A stretch of 5,234 nt of DNA from Candidatus Atribacteria bacterium 1244-E10-H5-B2 (GCA_003575245.1 NMQN01000406.1:1-5234), one strand, 5' to 3'. Numbered from the stretch's first letter, positions 1-4,850 are shown. Notes: generated by a model not told the origin, from the sequence alone. A program made the numbers and translations.

Positions 1-57
1 TTATAATCGTAATTTTTGTTCTATTTTCTGCAAACATTAGAAACTCCCTGTTAATTT

Positions 58-120
58 AGTTAGCTGGTTAACCAGTTAGCCGGTCAATTTAGTTACCCGG
101 TTAGTTAGTAAACTGATTAA
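58..120. repeat. Degenerate ~16-bp tandem repeat at the lipoprotein gene's 3' end
   Basis: Four head-to-tail units can be laid out: AGTTAGCTGGTTAACC (58-73), AGTTAGCCGGTCAATTT (74-90), AGTTACCCGGTTAGTT (91-106) and AGTAAACTGATTAA (107-120). The first unit and the start of the second contain a perfect 12-bp palindrome, CTGGTTAACCAG (64-75). With G-T pairs the symmetry extends to about 20 bp. The last unit overlaps the stop codon of the minus-strand lipoprotein gene, so the repeat forms the start of that gene's 3' untranslated region. There is no T-tract to make it a convincing intrinsic terminator. Repeat and palindrome are seen directly; any function is unknown. Confidence 0.6.
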
Positions 121-590
121 TTTTCAATCATGGAGGTTATCTTCCAGGTAGTACCCTCTTTTTGGAAGATGGTTTCAAAAGTTATGTCATAACTATAAAC
201 TGTTACAAATAACACCTTAGCACTAATAGTCAATTTTAAATCCGAGTTAGCAGTTGAGCCAATAACAGTCAGATTTGTAATAGAAGAATTGATTGTCAAA
301 TTGACCCCGTAAGAACCAGCCGTTTCCTCAGCAGATTCTATTTGGGAAATCACACTTTGGGCCATAGTACGTATACTCTCATAAGTTCCTCCTTCAGAAT
401 CAGAATAATTCAGAGAAACATTGGTCATAAACATATCTACATCTTTATTTTCTACGGCTGTCTTAATACTATCAGCTATTGCATGAATCTTTATCTCATC
501 CGGATCAGTTATTCCTCCTCCTGCACAACCAACCAACAAGAAAAGCACAAGTAATAATACTCCTAAATTGGCTCCCCTCTTGATTAACAT
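117..590 (-). CDS. Small secreted lipoprotein, NTF2-like/SnoaL-like candidate
   Basis: Encodes 157 residues. A basic start (MLIKR), a hydrophobic stretch at about residues 9-20 and the lipobox LVGC with Cys22 identify a lipoprotein signal peptide (SPase II). The mature protein should therefore be lipid-anchored outside the cytoplasmic membrane, with about 136 residues. A Gly-rich linker (AGGG) follows the cysteine. The mature part begins with a helical stretch (residues 34-50), continues with the alternating polar/hydrophobic pattern of a beta sheet, and ends in a W-K-I strand. This resembles small NTF2-like lipoproteins, but no catalytic residues can be named, so the fold is an inference. 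The ATG at 588-590 is well supported by AAAGGAGG (601-608 on the complement), 10 nt upstream. The insertion sequence begins 32 bp upstream of the start codon, so the native promoter has probably been separated from the gene. No replacement promoter is evident. Confidence 0.85.
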   Translation of the reverse strand: MLIKRGANLGVLLLVLFLLVGCAGGGITDPDEIKIHAIADSIKTAVENKDVDMFMTNVSLNYSDSEGGTYESIRTMAQSVISQIESAEETAGSYGVNLTINSSITNLTVIGSTANSDLKLTISAKVLFVTVYSYDITFETIFQKEGTTWKITSMIEN

Positions 591-622
591 AATAATTTTA
601 CCTCCTTTATTTTTTATAATGT

Positions 623-638
623 GCCTTTCAGAAAACTC
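623..638 (+). repeat. Left terminal inverted repeat of the insertion sequence
   Basis: GCCTTTCAGAAAACTC is exactly complementary to 2247-2262. The core TTTCAGAAAA recurs inside the left arm: inverted at 804-813 and direct at 923-932. Confidence 0.92.
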
Positions 639-813
639 TGAAACCCTTGTCTTGCAAGGCTTTTAGAGTACCTCTATTTTATTCTTCACCTCCAGCATTG
701 AAACCCTTATCAGATAAGGGTTTTAGGAAGGTTATCGATTAATTTCTACCCATTTTATCGATTTTTTAGGGGCTTGGAGGTGAATTTTTTTCACCTTCTG
801 GAGTTTTCTGAAA
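626..813. repeat. Nested 13-bp inverted repeat inside the left arm
   Basis: TTTCAGAAAACTC (626-638, part of the left terminal repeat) is exactly complementary to GAGTTTTCTGAAA (801-813). The left arm therefore carries its own pair of inverted ends about 190 bp apart, as well as the true element ends. This could be a MITE-like sub-element, an extra transposase binding site, or a long-range stem in a transcript. The pairing is seen directly; its role is inferred. Confidence 0.7.
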
Positions 814-821
814 CCCTCATC
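639..821 (+). repeat. Three TGAAACCCTYRTC repeats, two with matching hairpins
   Basis: TGAAACCCTTGTC (639-651), TGAAACCCTTATC (699-711) and TGAAACCCTCATC (809-821) are direct repeats. The first two start exactly 60 bp apart. Each is followed, 22 bp after its start, by TTTTAG and can fold back on an AAGG-containing partner. The second fold is strong: AAACCCTTA (701-709) with TAAGGGTTT (715-723) around a 5-nt loop. The first is weaker: CCTTG (645-649) with CAAGG (655-659). They look like duplicated hairpin units. They may limit read-through into the transposase gene, but their T-tracts are short. Confidence 0.7.
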
Positions 822-869
822 TCTATTTTAAGCAAATTATTTGCTTATCTGAATTTGATTTCACCTCCA
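685..869. repeat. TTCACCTCCA family, direct and inverted copies
   Basis: TTCACCTCCA occurs at 685-694 and 860-869, with a near copy, TTCACCTTCT, at 790-799. Its exact complement TGGAGGTGAA is at 775-784. The inverted copy can pair with any one of the three: a local 9-bp stem with one G-T pair (776-784 with 790-798), or perfect 10-bp stems with 685-694 or 860-869. The 860-869 copy overlaps the proposed -35 region of the transposase promoter. Another local hairpin, TAAGCAAA/TTTGCTTA (829-836/840-847), lies between them. A 9-bp direct repeat, TTATCGATT, is at 732-740 and 755-763. Confidence 0.65.
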
Positions 870-889
870 CCTATCTTTTACCATATAAT
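860..889 (+). promoter_or_regulatory. Proposed transposase promoter
   Basis: A consensus -10 TATAAT lies at 884-889. The best -35 is TTCACC (860-865) with an 18-bp spacer, a partial match to TTGACA. A transcript from here would have a leader of about 50 nt. The -10 is clear; the -35 is weak and sits in a repeated motif. Confidence 0.45.
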
Positions 890-920
890 ATTTTAAGTAT
901 ACTCTTTTTTAGTTCTAGTA

Positions 921-940
921 CTTTTCAGAAAAGTAGGGGG
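921..940 (+). promoter_or_regulatory. TIR-core hairpin next to the transposase ribosome binding site
   Basis: CTTTTCAGAAAAG (921-933) is a 5-bp hairpin that contains TTTCAGAAAA, the core of the terminal repeat. It is followed directly by the purine-rich ribosome binding site AGGGGG (935-940), 7 nt before the ATG. It could be a transposase-binding operator or a small structure beside the start site. Both roles are inference. Confidence 0.4.
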
Positions 941-947
941 TAAGACT

Positions 948-2234
948 ATGAATAGATTTAAGGCAAACCAAAAACTTCTTTTTAAAGCTGAAACTGTTTT
1001 TAATTTAAGACCTTTAGAGAAATATGAGATTCTTTTTTCTTTTCTTGATACCTCAGTTTTAGAGATACTGTATTCTTCTACCGGTAGACCACCTATCCCC
1101 TATGAAGCTTTACTTAAAGCCCTCGTCTACAAGAATATTAAAAATGTATCTTATCTTTCTGATCTGGTAAGAGAACTTCAGGATAATCCTGATTTAGCTT
1201 TAGTCTTTGATTTTCATCCCCTCCGTCTACCTTGTGTGGAGAACTTTTCTGCCTTTTTGCGAGATACTGAAAACAGGATCTTTCAGGAAATAAGAGACTC
1301 TCTGGTAAGCAAGTTAATTGAGCTTAAAGAAATTAAGGGAACTCATCTTACTTTCGATTCCTCTAACATCCCGGTTAAAGTTAAAGAAAACAACCTCAAG
1401 ACTTCTATCAAGGATAGATTTAGTAAGACTAAGAGGCCCAAAGGTGATCCGGAATCTCGTCTTAGTATTATGGTCCATTTTCCTAAACCCTTTCAGAAAG
1501 AGTTTAAATACTTCTGGGGCTATCGTAATTTTGTCCTCTCTGATGCCTTATCGGAATTACCTATCTTAGAAGAAACCAAGGCAGCCAATGTAGTAGACAG
1601 TAAAGTTATTATCCCTCAGCTTGAATTAGCTAAAGATAGGTTCGACCTTAATATTTGTGCGGTAATCGCCGATTCGGGCCTTGATTCGGCAAAAGTCCTT
1701 TCCTTTATTATCAAGGACCTTAAGGCCAAGCCCTATATTGCTCGAAATCTAAGAAGGGAGAAAGACCATAAGGTTTCCCCAACCGGTAACCGTATCTGCT
1801 TGGCCGGTTTTGAGATGTTATATTGGGGCGAATTCAAAGATGGAAACAGAACCAGAGTCAAGTTTGTTTGCCCCATTATCCATTCTAAAAAGTTCAGAAA
1901 GGAACATCCCTTCTGCCCCTGGATGCACCCCCAGTTTGTAAAAGGCACAGGTTGTTTCGCTTATACTCAAGTACTTAGTGAAGATATCCGCAAACAGATT
2001 GCCTATGGTACTCCGGAATTCAAGAAAGTTTATAATCTTCGCAGTGGGTGTGAAAGGATATTTTCCAGGTTACTTGACCTTTGTATGCAAAATCCGAGTG
2101 TCAGAGGACTTCAGGCTGTTTCTAATCACTGTACTATTGCCCATATTACCGTCCTTCTGGTTGCCTTAACTGCTGCTAAGACAGGTAACAAAGATAAGAT
2201 TCGCTTTGTAAAATCTTTCCTTCCTAATATTTAA
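948..2234 (+). CDS. DDE transposase, IS5/IS1182-like
   Basis: Encodes 428 residues, the only gene of the 1640-bp element. It should bind the terminal repeats and catalyse strand cleavage and joining. An N-terminal DUF772-like region (roughly residues 20-110, with GRPPIPYEALLKALVYK at 46-62) precedes the RNase H-like catalytic core. The likely acidic triad is Asp137 (LTFDSSN), Asp242 (IADSGLDS) and Glu369 in YNLRSGCE. The last fits the Y-x2-R-x3-E signature of the IS4/IS5 superfamily. Between the second Asp and the Glu lies a Cys/His cluster (Cys308, His312, His320, Cys323, His327, Cys336), as in IS1182-like enzymes, possibly for metal binding. The frame is uninterrupted and the whole triad is present, so the protein could be active. 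The start is supported by AGGGGG 7 nt upstream. The stop lies 12 bp inside the right repeat. Confidence 0.92.
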   Translation: MNRFKANQKLLFKAETVFNLRPLEKYEILFSFLDTSVLEILYSSTGRPPIPYEALLKALVYKNIKNVSYLSDLVRELQDNPDLALVFDFHPLRLPCVENFSAFLRDTENRIFQEIRDSLVSKLIELKEIKGTHLTFDSSNIPVKVKENNLKTSIKDRFSKTKRPKGDPESRLSIMVHFPKPFQKEFKYFWGYRNFVLSDALSELPILEETKAANVVDSKVIIPQLELAKDRFDLNICAVIADSGLDSAKVLSFIIKDLKAKPYIARNLRREKDHKVSPTGNRICLAGFEMLYWGEFKDGNRTRVKFVCPIIHSKKFRKEHPFCPWMHPQFVKGTGCFAYTQVLSEDIRKQIAYGTPEFKKVYNLRSGCERIFSRLLDLCMQNPSVRGLQAVSNHCTIAHITVLLVALTAAKTGNKDKIRFVKSFLPNI

Positions 2235-2246
2235 TTCTCAAAGAGC

Positions 2247-2262
2247 GAGTTTTCTGAAAGGC
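2247..2262 (-). repeat. Right terminal inverted repeat of the insertion sequence
   Basis: GAGTTTTCTGAAAGGC is the exact complement of the left end (623-638). It lies 42 bp from the stop codon of the convergent PLP enzyme gene. No terminator hairpin is visible between the two genes. Confidence 0.92.
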
Positions 2263-2304
2263 TATTATATAGTTAGTATTATTTCATCAGCACTTCCATA
2301 TGCT

Positions 2305-3291
2305 TTAATGTTTTTCATTAATTACTTCGTTATATTTTTCCGCACTTATATTGCGCCCGGTTAAGATAAGCACACATTTAGAATTTCTTTTCAACTTAAC
2401 CTTACCAGACAAGATAGCAGCAAGACCAACCGAAGCTGAACCCTCGATCATAAGCTGTTCGGTTTCCTGAAAAGCACACATTGCTTGCTTTATCGACTCT
2501 TCAGATACAACAGCAATATCTTCAGTATACTTTTTTGCTATTTCAAAAGTTAGAGGAGTCAATGTTCCCAACAGACCATCCGCCAGGGAAGGTAAAATCT
2601 CAACATCTTCATCTAATTTATTGTTTTTAAAAGAATTATAAGCTCCAGGAGCTGCCTCTGTTTCAATGCCATAAATCTTCACTTTTGAGTCAATTGTCTT
2701 TGCAGCTGTAGCCACACCACTTAACAATCCACCACCGCCTACTGGTATAAGAATATTTTCAACATCCGGAAGGTCTTCCATAATTTCTATACCAATTGTT
2801 CCCTGCCCGGAAATAACAAGCGGATCTCCATGGGAGTGGGCATAAGTACCACCACTCTCTTTTTCATAGGCCAGAGCTTTTTGAAGTGCTTTGGTATAAT
2901 TTTCTCCCGCAAAAACGACCTTAGCTCCATAGGATTTAATTTTATTGATCTTAACAGACTCCGCAGTATCAGGAACAAATATTGTAACCGGCGGTTTTCC
3001 AAAAAGAGAAGCGGCATAAGAAAGGGCTGTTCCATGGTTTCCACTTGAAGCAGTTATCAATCCTTTATTTCTTTCTTCTATTGAAAGAGCAGATACAAGG
3101 TTCAGCGCTCCTCTGACTTTAAAACAACCACAGATTTGCCAGCATTCGAGTTTTAGATAAACTTCAAGCCCAAATTTTTCACTTAATGTTTTGGATAGTA
3201 AAAGGGGTGTCCTGTAAATATTATTACTGATTCTATTCCTTGCTTCAAGAATTGATCTTAAGCTTACCTGGTCAATTGAATAATCTATTAT
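2305..3291 (-). CDS. Threonine dehydratase/serine racemase-like PLP enzyme, start codon ATA
   Basis: The open frame encodes 328 residues if counted from an ATA at 3291-3289, the usual length for short, single-domain fold-type II enzymes (TdcB or serine racemase type). These enzymes deaminate or racemise hydroxy-amino acids such as threonine and serine in the cytoplasm. Visible motifs are the PLP lysine (Lys58 in CFKVRGA), SSGNHG at 82-87, the phosphate-binding GGGG loop at 185-188, SLADGL, and a C-terminal ILTGRNIS in the place of the usual SGGN. There is no regulatory ACT domain. Two oddities stand out. AGAAGGAG (3299-3306) sits 7 nt before ATA, where ATG would be expected, and no ATG, GTG or TTG occurs in frame between the upstream stop (3331-3333) and TTG at 3058-3060. 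Starting at that TTG would remove Lys58. The lysine motif also has Cys where Thr and Ser are usual (QICGCFK). The gene is either a start-codon mutant or is translated from a rare start. The exact substrate cannot be assigned. Confidence 0.82.
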   Translation of the reverse strand: MIDYSIDQVSLRSILEARNRISNNIYRTPLLLSKTLSEKFGLEVYLKLECWQICGCFKVRGALNLVSALSIEERNKGLITASSGNHGTALSYAASLFGKPPVTIFVPDTAESVKINKIKSYGAKVVFAGENYTKALQKALAYEKESGGTYAHSHGDPLVISGQGTIGIEIMEDLPDVENILIPVGGGGLLSGVATAAKTIDSKVKIYGIETEAAPGAYNSFKNNKLDEDVEILPSLADGLLGTLTPLTFEIAKKYTEDIAVVSEESIKQAMCAFQETEQLMIEGSASVGLAAILSGKVKLKRNSKCVLILTGRNISAEKYNEVINEKH

Positions 3292-3298
3292 GACCTTA

Positions 3299-3306
3299 CT
3301 CCTTCT
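3299..3306 (-). promoter_or_regulatory. Ribosome binding site of the PLP enzyme gene
   Basis: AGAAGGAG on the minus strand is a strong Shine-Dalgarno sequence. Exactly 7 nt downstream lies ATA (3291-3289), so this site marks the position where an ATG start is expected but absent. Confidence 0.65.
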
Positions 3307-3345
3307 TTGTGGTAATTTATTACTTCCTTCTTACAATATTTTCTT

Positions 3346-3360
3346 TTCCGTATTACGAAA
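3346..3360. promoter_or_regulatory. Predicted IclR-type operator upstream of the PLP enzyme gene
   Basis: The minus strand reads TTTCGTAATACGGAA, one change away from the perfect odd-centred palindrome TTCCGTAATACGGAA. It lies just downstream of the -10 box, where a repressor would block transcription. The matching position in front of the IclR gene has TTACGTAATATGGAA. IclR-family proteins commonly bind short inverted repeats of this size near their promoters. The symmetry is seen; binding is inferred. Confidence 0.45.
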
Positions 3361-3379
3361 AACCCTTTCTATTTTTTAT

Positions 3380-3408
3380 AATATACAACATTTAATTTGA
3401 AAAGTCAA
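3380..3408 (-). promoter_or_regulatory. Promoter of the PLP enzyme gene
   Basis: On the minus strand, TTGACT (3403-3408) and TATATT (3380-3385) are separated by exactly 17 bp, a strong sigma-70-type promoter. Transcription should start near 3373, giving a leader of about 80 nt. A perfect palindrome, TTTTCGAAAA (3411-3420), lies just upstream of the -35. Confidence 0.7.
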
Positions 3409-3426
3409 CATTTTCGAAAATTGCTA

Positions 3427-3745
3427 TTTACAAATCAAAAGTGCACTAATAAAAGTAATAAAAAAGATGTAATCTAGAAATAAATTTTGAAGAGAAAAGA
3501 GGTTTTAAATTATGTATAAACAATTACATAAAAATTTTACAGATGGGCAAGTTAAATTACTATTAAAAAGTTATAGGGATAAAGAAATCAAGATTATTTA
3601 TATCTTTTCAATTCTCGGAACCAAAAGAAGCAGATTCTTTGAATTATTGAATGGATATAAAAAAGATTCTGATAACTTTTCTATCCAGTATAACAAAAGA
3701 AAGATTAATCGAAAGATTGATAAAACTTTCCCTGAACCCCAATAA
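3427..3745 (+). mobile_element. Remnant of an insertion sequence: left-end motif plus 5' part of the transposase gene
   Basis: AAAAGTGCACT (3437-3447) corresponds to AAAAGTGAACT in front of the related transposase at 4851, and the region 3427-3447 matches 4740-4760 at 17/21 positions. Only the start of the transposase gene follows. No opposite-end repeat could be recognised before the IclR gene, so the right boundary is unknown. Confidence 0.5.
3512..3745 (+). pseudogene. Transposase fragment, N-terminal domain only
   Basis: A 77-residue frame begins MYKQLHKNFTD and matches the start of the transposase at 4851 at about 32 of 70 positions, including QLHK, FTD, the LG-x-K-x-x-RFF helix-turn-helix segment, and NFS. 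Similarity ends near residue 71, and the frame stops after six unrelated residues (TFPEPQ). The second helix-turn-helix and the whole catalytic domain are missing. AGAGG with 9-nt spacing precedes the ATG, so a short DNA-binding peptide could still be made, perhaps binding the related ends. It is most simply a deletion remnant. The frame is open, so decay is recent or the peptide is tolerated. It diverges from the PLP enzyme gene. Confidence 0.7.
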
Positions 3746-3870
3746 ATAGTATTATTCTCTACAAGAAAGAGAAAAAAGTGTAAACACAGCTTGAAAGTAA
3801 TGCAATAAATTGAAGAATTTAATTTAAATTTCTTTATAGGCAAAATATTATTTTTATTAACATAGCTTTT

Positions 3871-4647
3871 TTATAACATGTTTTCCATATTTAATTGATG
3901 AGAGATATCTCTTGATATATTTATTAAAGTATTTTTTAGTTTTTTTATTTCTGATAGATTAAAACGTGATGAAGGTCCTGTAACACTGATACCGGCAATC
4001 GATATGCCTTCGTTATTTAGTATAGGTACTCCTAAGCAATTAATGCCAGTTTTAAATTCTTCTTTGTCAGTTGCATACCCATCCTTTTTGATTTTTTTTA
4101 AACATTTTTTTAACTCCATTACTGAAGAGATTGAATTGGGGGTAGGAGTATGTAATTTTATATTATCCCCACCATAAATCATTGTAAGTTTCCGTTCAGG
4201 TAAAAAAGCCAATAAGGCTTTACCTACTGAAGTACAATGAGCCGGTAGTCTTGCCCCTATCTTAATATCTGTTCTTAATACCTCCGGGCTTTCAATTTTG
4301 CTAAGGCACACAACTTCTCTATCTTCCAAAATTGAAAAATTAATACTCTCATTAGTTTTTTGAGATAACTTTTGAAGAAAAGGAGTTACTAAATCTACTA
4401 AATTCGTTGCACTTTGAACTTTACTGCCAAGAATAAACGACTGAATTCCGAGGGTATATTTTAATGTATGTTGATTTTGGATAACGTAGCCACGATATTT
4501 GAGAGTAGTTAATATTCGATATACAGTACTGATTCCCATATGTAAATCTTTACTTATTTCGGTTATACCCATTTCTTTCATATTGTCCGAAAGTAACTCC
4601 AGTAAATCTAAGCTTTTTATTATAGACTTTATTTCTTCTTTTTCCAT
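3871..4647 (-). CDS. IclR-family transcriptional regulator
   Basis: Encodes 258 residues if started at the ATG at 4647, the usual family length. ATGs at 4662 and 4683 are also in frame; the latter lies at the predicted transcription start. No start has a strong ribosome binding site. The N-terminal winged helix-turn-helix spans about residues 8-64 (SLDLLELLSDN at the start; recognition helix GISTVYRILTTL at 38-49). The effector-binding domain follows, with GARLPAHCTSVGKALLAFLPE at about 131-151, the GINCLGVPI strand at 201-209, and SVTGPSSRF at 221-229, all classic IclR features. Such proteins are usually ligand-controlled repressors of catabolic genes. The next gene on the same strand is the PLP enzyme. 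Both promoters share an inverted repeat, so this protein probably controls itself and that enzyme. The ligand is unknown; an amino acid or its keto acid would fit. Confidence 0.9.
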   Translation of the reverse strand: MEKEEIKSIIKSLDLLELLSDNMKEMGITEISKDLHMGISTVYRILTTLKYRGYVIQNQHTLKYTLGIQSFILGSKVQSATNLVDLVTPFLQKLSQKTNESINFSILEDREVVCLSKIESPEVLRTDIKIGARLPAHCTSVGKALLAFLPERKLTMIYGGDNIKLHTPTPNSISSVMELKKCLKKIKKDGYATDKEEFKTGINCLGVPILNNEGISIAGISVTGPSSRFNLSEIKKLKNTLINISRDISHQLNMENML

Positions 4648-4656
4648 TTTTTTATT

Positions 4657-4671
4657 TTCCATATTACGTAA
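4657..4671. promoter_or_regulatory. Predicted operator of the IclR gene (autoregulation)
   Basis: The minus strand reads TTACGTAATATGGAA, matching the repeat in front of the PLP enzyme gene at 13 of 15 positions and in the same position relative to the -10. It has two mismatched base pairs as an inverted repeat, so it may be the weaker site. It overlaps the first codons if translation starts at 4662 or 4683. Confidence 0.4.
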
Positions 4672-4690
4672 AATCTTTTCCATTTTTTTT

Positions 4691-4719
4691 ATTGTATAAC
4701 ATTTAATTTGTAAAATCAA
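4691..4719 (-). promoter_or_regulatory. Promoter of the IclR gene
   Basis: On the minus strand, TTGATT (4714-4719) and TACAAT (4691-4696) are separated by 17 bp, at the same relative positions as in the PLP enzyme promoter. Transcription would begin near 4684. Confidence 0.6.
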
Positions 4720-4747
4720 CAATTTTTTGTGCGTTATCATTTAAGAA

Positions 4748-4796
4748 TTAAAAGTGAACTCTTTTTTTACGATTTAAAGTTTAAAAGTGAACTCTT
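4748..4796 (+). repeat. 16-bp direct repeat TTAAAAGTGAACTCTT, two copies
   Basis: Identical copies lie at 4748-4763 and 4781-4796, start-to-start 33 bp apart (three helical turns). They sit between the diverging IclR and transposase genes, and the second abuts the transposase promoter. They are good candidates for transposase-binding sites at the element's left end. The remnant at 3437 keeps only one diverged copy. Confidence 0.7.
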
Positions 4797-4812
4797 AAAA
4801 ACAAACTAAAAC

Positions 4813-4848
4813 TATAATAATATAGGATTAAAAAAGTGAGGTCCTATA
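4813..4848 (+). promoter_or_regulatory. Transposase -10 box and hairpin around the ribosome binding site
   Basis: A consensus TATAAT lies at 4813-4818 with no good -35; the second direct repeat occupies that place. Next, TATAGGA (4821-4827) is exactly complementary to TCCTATA (4842-4848), leaving the Shine-Dalgarno GTGAGG (4836-4841) in the loop, 9 nt before the ATG at 4851. This may tune translation of the transposase. Confidence 0.4.
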
Positions 4849-4850
4849 CT

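Larger units (their letters stand above)
623..2262 (+). mobile_element. Complete insertion sequence, IS5/IS1182-like DDE type, 1640 bp
   Basis: It is bounded by perfect 16-bp inverted repeats, GCCTTTCAGAAAACTC at 623-638 and its reverse complement at 2247-2262. It carries one intact DDE transposase gene whose stop codon lies 12 bp before the right repeat. The left non-coding arm is 325 bp, very long for a simple insertion sequence. No flanking direct repeat abuts the ends. If the element is removed, the flanks join as TATAATGTTATTATA, a near-palindrome with 6-bp arms, which may be the target. The family name rests on the transposase (DUF772-like N-terminal domain, DDE core with a Cys/His cluster) and is approximate. 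The intact gene and identical ends suggest a fairly recent or still active copy. Confidence 0.88.
3346..3410 (-). repeat. Promoter block A, paralogous to 4657-4721
   Basis: By hand alignment, 54 of 65 positions match the block upstream of the IclR gene, with no gap. It includes the -35, the spacer, the -10 and the 15-bp inverted repeat. Weaker similarity continues on both sides, to about 3331 and to 3427-3447 (17/21 against 4740-4760, after a 2-bp length difference). Confidence 0.8.
4657..4721 (-). repeat. Promoter block B, paralogous to 3346-3410
   Basis: This is the IclR-gene copy of the 65-bp block, 54/65 identical to 3346-3410 without gaps. The longest unbroken match is a 13-bp run, AACATTTAATTTG, in the promoter spacer. 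Confidence 0.8.

Noticed and set aside
342..554. Plus-strand reading frame of 70 codons opposite the lipoprotein gene
   Set aside because: It lies antisense to a well-supported lipoprotein gene, has no recognisable domain, and its composition is that of a complementary-strand shadow.
613..641. Outward promoter from the insertion sequence into the lipoprotein gene
   Set aside because: TATAAA (613-618 on the complement) has no acceptable -35, and transcription would start at or after the Shine-Dalgarno sequence.
639..821. CRISPR array
   Set aside because: Three 13-bp repeats with unequal spacing (60 and 110 bp) inside an insertion sequence do not form a repeat-spacer array, and no cas gene is present.
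614..2269. TTATA on both flanks as a target duplication
   Set aside because: The copies (614-618 and 2265-2269) do not abut the terminal repeats and are expected by chance in such AT-rich DNA.
2305..3060. Shorter PLP enzyme starting at TTG 3058-3060
   Set aside because: AAAGGA touches the TTG with no spacing, and the product would lack the catalytic lysine and the first substrate-domain strands. The frame continues upstream with clear family sequence to 3291.
3598..3843. Minus-strand frame of 81 codons over the transposase remnant
   Set aside because: It is antisense to the remnant, rich in Phe/Leu as expected from complementing AT-rich DNA, and matches no family I recognise.
3746..3870. 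Right end or terminator between the transposase remnant and the IclR gene
   Set aside because: No sequence complementary to the AAAAGTG(C/A)ACT end and no stable hairpin with a T-tract was found.
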